Of a stretch of DNA of 64,000 nt, positions 63,567 to 64,000 are shown one piece after another. Made by a program: the position numbers and the translations under genes. The stretch comes from Poseidonibacter lekithochrous (lineage in GTDB: Bacteria > Campylobacterota > Campylobacteria > Campylobacterales > Arcobacteraceae), in assembly GCF_013283835.1 (NCBI RefSeq), contig NZ_CP054052.1, positions 2,294,001 through 2,358,000 on the forward strand, in the 5' to 3' direction. The notes below the pieces were generated by a model. It was given only the letters and a program-made list of their open reading frames with translations. It made no database searches and had not been told where the DNA came from. The stretch's first letter is position 1. Every line of letters begins with the position of its first letter.

Positions 63567-63596
63567 ATTATCCCTATGCGGCAACATAGAGATAAT
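63567..63596 (+). promoter_or_regulatory. Intercistronic hairpin between racemase and TAXI-TRAP genes
   Basis: ATTATC-C-CTATG / CATAG-A-GATAAT with loop CGGCAA and one C-A mismatch. It has no T run directly after it, so it is more like an mRNA-stability or partial-termination element that raises the downstream binding-protein level, as is common in transport operons. Confidence 0.45.
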
Positions 63597-63651
63597 AATT
63601 TTCACAAATTTGTTATTCGATAATAAATTTAAATTATTAAGGAAAAAAGTT

Positions 63652-64000
63652 ATGAAAAAGTTTAATTGTATAGTAGCAGGTATTTGTTTAAGTGCTTCTT
63701 TAGCGTCAGCAGAAACTATTGAGTGGTCAGCAGGTTCATTAGGTGGTGGTTGGTACACAATGTCAGCAGGTATTGCTAAAATCATTACTAGTGAAAACCC
63801 AGATATTAAGATCAAAGTAGTTCCAGGTGGAGGTACAGCAAACCCATCTAAAATTCAAAAAAACAGAAGTCAAATTGCAATGGGACTTGATACAGTATCT
63901 TACCTAGCAGTAAATGCAAAAGGTATGTACGGTAAAAAACATGACAAAGTTTCTTTAATCGGACAAGGATTATCTGATCAAATCTTACATGTAGTTAGAT
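63652..64000 (+). CDS. TAXI-family TRAP transporter solute-binding protein (N-terminal part)
   Basis: The gene runs off the right edge; 116 codons are visible. ATG preceded by TAAGGAAAAAAGT. Signal peptide about 1-20 (ending LASA), then ETIEWSAGSLGGGWYTMSAG and a GGGTANPSKIQ block, the TAXI pattern. It delivers a periplasmic substrate to TRAP membrane subunits that should lie beyond the window. Same strand as the racemase and GntR genes. Confidence 0.9.
   Translation, partial: MKKFNCIVAGICLSASLASAETIEWSAGSLGGGWYTMSAGIAKIITSENPDIKIKVVPGGGTANPSKIQKNRSQIAMGLDTVSYLAVNAKGMYGKKHDKVSLIGQGLSDQILHVVR

Overview
The window is a typical stretch of chromosome from a member of the Campylobacterota, most likely the Arcobacter group (Arcobacteraceae). 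The DNA is very AT-rich, genes are tightly packed on both strands, TTG starts are common, and the gene content fits that group: an ArsS/ArsR-like two-component pair, a Cj1386-like ankyrin gene beside catalase, a group III truncated haemoglobin, a HugZ-like protein, and many fused sensor/GGDEF/EAL/histidine-kinase proteins. I see no rRNA, tRNA, CRISPR array, insertion sequence or prophage. These assignments rest on reading the sequence and on remembered family motifs, not on searches.

Layout. 0-1.1 kb: rplI-hslV-hslU (minus strand, hslU cut by the window edge). 1.2-5.3 kb: a sensor kinase/OmpR-type regulator pair, a secreted DUF1566 protein with an EF-hand pair, and a serine-recombinase homologue that has lost its catalytic residues. 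5.5-11.8 kb: a seven-gene operon ubiX-coaD-tmk-hisS-speA-cysE-tauE/safE. 11.9-20 kb: an orphan PAS histidine kinase, a full-length aconitase homologue with no Fe-S ligands, two orphan genes, and ankyrin-catalase. 20-27 kb: uvrA, DUF309, a periplasmic-sensor diguanylate cyclase, and a CNNM-type transporter coupled to a periplasmic alpha-carbonic anhydrase. 27-31.5 kb: an apparently iron-linked region (HugZ-like, DoxX-like, ankyrin, AI-2E-type permease) with Fur-box-like palindromes. 31.5-44.6 kb: mixed metabolism, cell wall, transport and translation genes. 44.7-51.3 kb: signalling (a double-sensor diguanylate cyclase, a haem-c-binding sensor kinase, a response regulator and an HDOD protein). 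51.4-64 kb: a disulfide oxidoreductase, two LysE-exporter/AraC-regulator modules, a pentahaem cytochrome with a Tat ferredoxin, sfsA, a second CNNM protein, and the start of a GntR/racemase/TAXI-TRAP cluster cut by the right edge.

How genes work together. The ArsSR-like pair and the DUF1566 gene share an upstream 16-mer and 10-11-bp-spaced GTAAA direct repeats, which suggests autoregulation and a common regulon. CysE and the sulfite/organosulfonate-type exporter lie together at the end of the large operon. Catalase and its ankyrin partner form an oxidative-stress unit. Several c-di-GMP, haem and solute sensors point to life across changing redox and nutrient conditions.

The most unusual object is the aconitase homologue at 14104-16602. 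It keeps the full-length AcnA fold signature, but all three [4Fe-4S] cysteines, two active-site histidines and the catalytic serine are replaced. It cannot be an ordinary aconitase and may be a dedicated regulatory or RNA-binding pseudo-enzyme. The inactivated serine recombinase, the two-component direct repeats, a likely leader peptide before the CNNM/carbonic anhydrase operon, and a small unknown protein with a consensus promoter are the next most interesting items.
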